From JBCBTJ01 sp964597685 (GTDB taxonomy: Bacteria > Pseudomonadota > Alphaproteobacteria > Caulobacterales > Hyphomonadaceae): a DNA stretch of 13,392 bases. The DNA lies in the NCBI GenBank assembly GCA_964597685.1, contig CAZQZC010000070.1, forward strand, positions 1 to 13,392, in the 5' to 3' direction. Under the pieces are notes generated by a model. That model was not told the DNA's origin, searched no databases, and worked only from the letters and a program-made list of their open reading frames with translations. The position numbers were made by a program, and so were the translations under genes. Position 1 is the stretch's first letter. Each line of letters starts with the position of its first letter. Positions 13,267 to 13,392 of the stretch are shown here, in pieces.

Positions 13267-13392
13267 GAGGCGCGCGTCGGGACGCTCACACCTCAAAAGA
13301 GAAACTTGCAACGCCAGTATCCACCATTGCGAGGGCCCTATCCCCCGCCCCGCACACCGCTCCACCCCGCCGGGCCAAGCGCTTCCACGGCA

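Noticed and set aside
12670..13365. Minus-strand open frame opposite the pirin gene
   Set aside because: Antisense shadow of an intact pirin with all metal ligands.
13267..13392. Possible gene start or terminator at the right edge
   Set aside because: No frame with a ribosome-binding site and no convincing hairpin in the 126 bases.
1..13392. A defence system, mobile element, CRISPR array or biosynthetic cluster
   Set aside because: No repeats, integrase, transposase, nuclease-helicase pair or biosynthetic enzymes; the genes are ordinary chromosomal families in uniform composition.

Overview
The window looks like a chromosomal, housekeeping stretch of a GC-rich alphaproteobacterium. The ribosomal proteins, the RpoB N-terminus and accessory families such as pirin, a leucine-dehydrogenase-like enzyme and EEP hydrolases all have an alphaproteobacterial flavour. 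A possible CtrA-type box upstream of one gene would fit the Caulobacterales/Hyphomonadaceae/Parvularculales side, but the order cannot be fixed from this sequence. I see no phage, transposon, CRISPR, tRNA or rRNA, and no clear sign of recent transfer.

Region 1 (1-3062, minus strand) is the ribosomal/RNA polymerase cluster, read right to left: rplK, rplA, rplJ, rplL and the first 129 codons of rpoB, which runs off the left edge. Three non-coding gaps carry the regulation. A probable promoter and structured leader precede rplK; an 18-bp perfect palindrome lies over its -10. A 14-bp hairpin follows rplA, and a structured rplJ leader (L10-leader type) comes after it. A UUCG-capped hairpin sits between rplL and rpoB. 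The usual secE-nusG pair is not directly upstream of rplK.

Region 2 (3117-5082, minus strand) holds an M48 metalloprotease with a twin-arginine-like and lipoprotein-like N-terminus. Upstream of it is a membrane-anchored coiled-coil protein with three copies of a Trp/Tyr-centred repeat, whose function I do not recognise.

Region 3 (5232-9636, plus strand) begins with a two-gene RNA-methylation operon: a SpoU/TrmH-family methyltransferase overlapping a RlmI-like class I methyltransferase by 4 bp. Then come an exported beta-lactamase-fold serine hydrolase and an endonuclease/exonuclease/phosphatase-fold protein with a long charged tail.

Region 4 (9643-12313, minus strand) reads right to left as an Fe-S uracil-DNA-glycosylase-like protein, an alpha/beta-hydrolase lipoprotein overlapping it by 88 nt, and a Glu/Leu/Phe/Val dehydrogenase. 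The dehydrogenase is convergent with the EEP gene, with only 6 bp between stop codons. Region 5 (12364-13266, plus strand) is a pirin gene, divergent from the glycosylase-like gene across a 50-bp gap that carries an inverted repeat. The last 126 bases (13267-13392) show no gene or structure I can support.

I did not find a clearly new multi-gene system. The items most worth following are the repeat-bearing membrane coiled-coil protein, the competing structures in the rplJ leader, the palindrome at the rplK promoter and the 88-nt glycosylase/lipoprotein overlap. No gap between genes exceeds 300 bases; the longest (1514-1787) is the rplJ leader.
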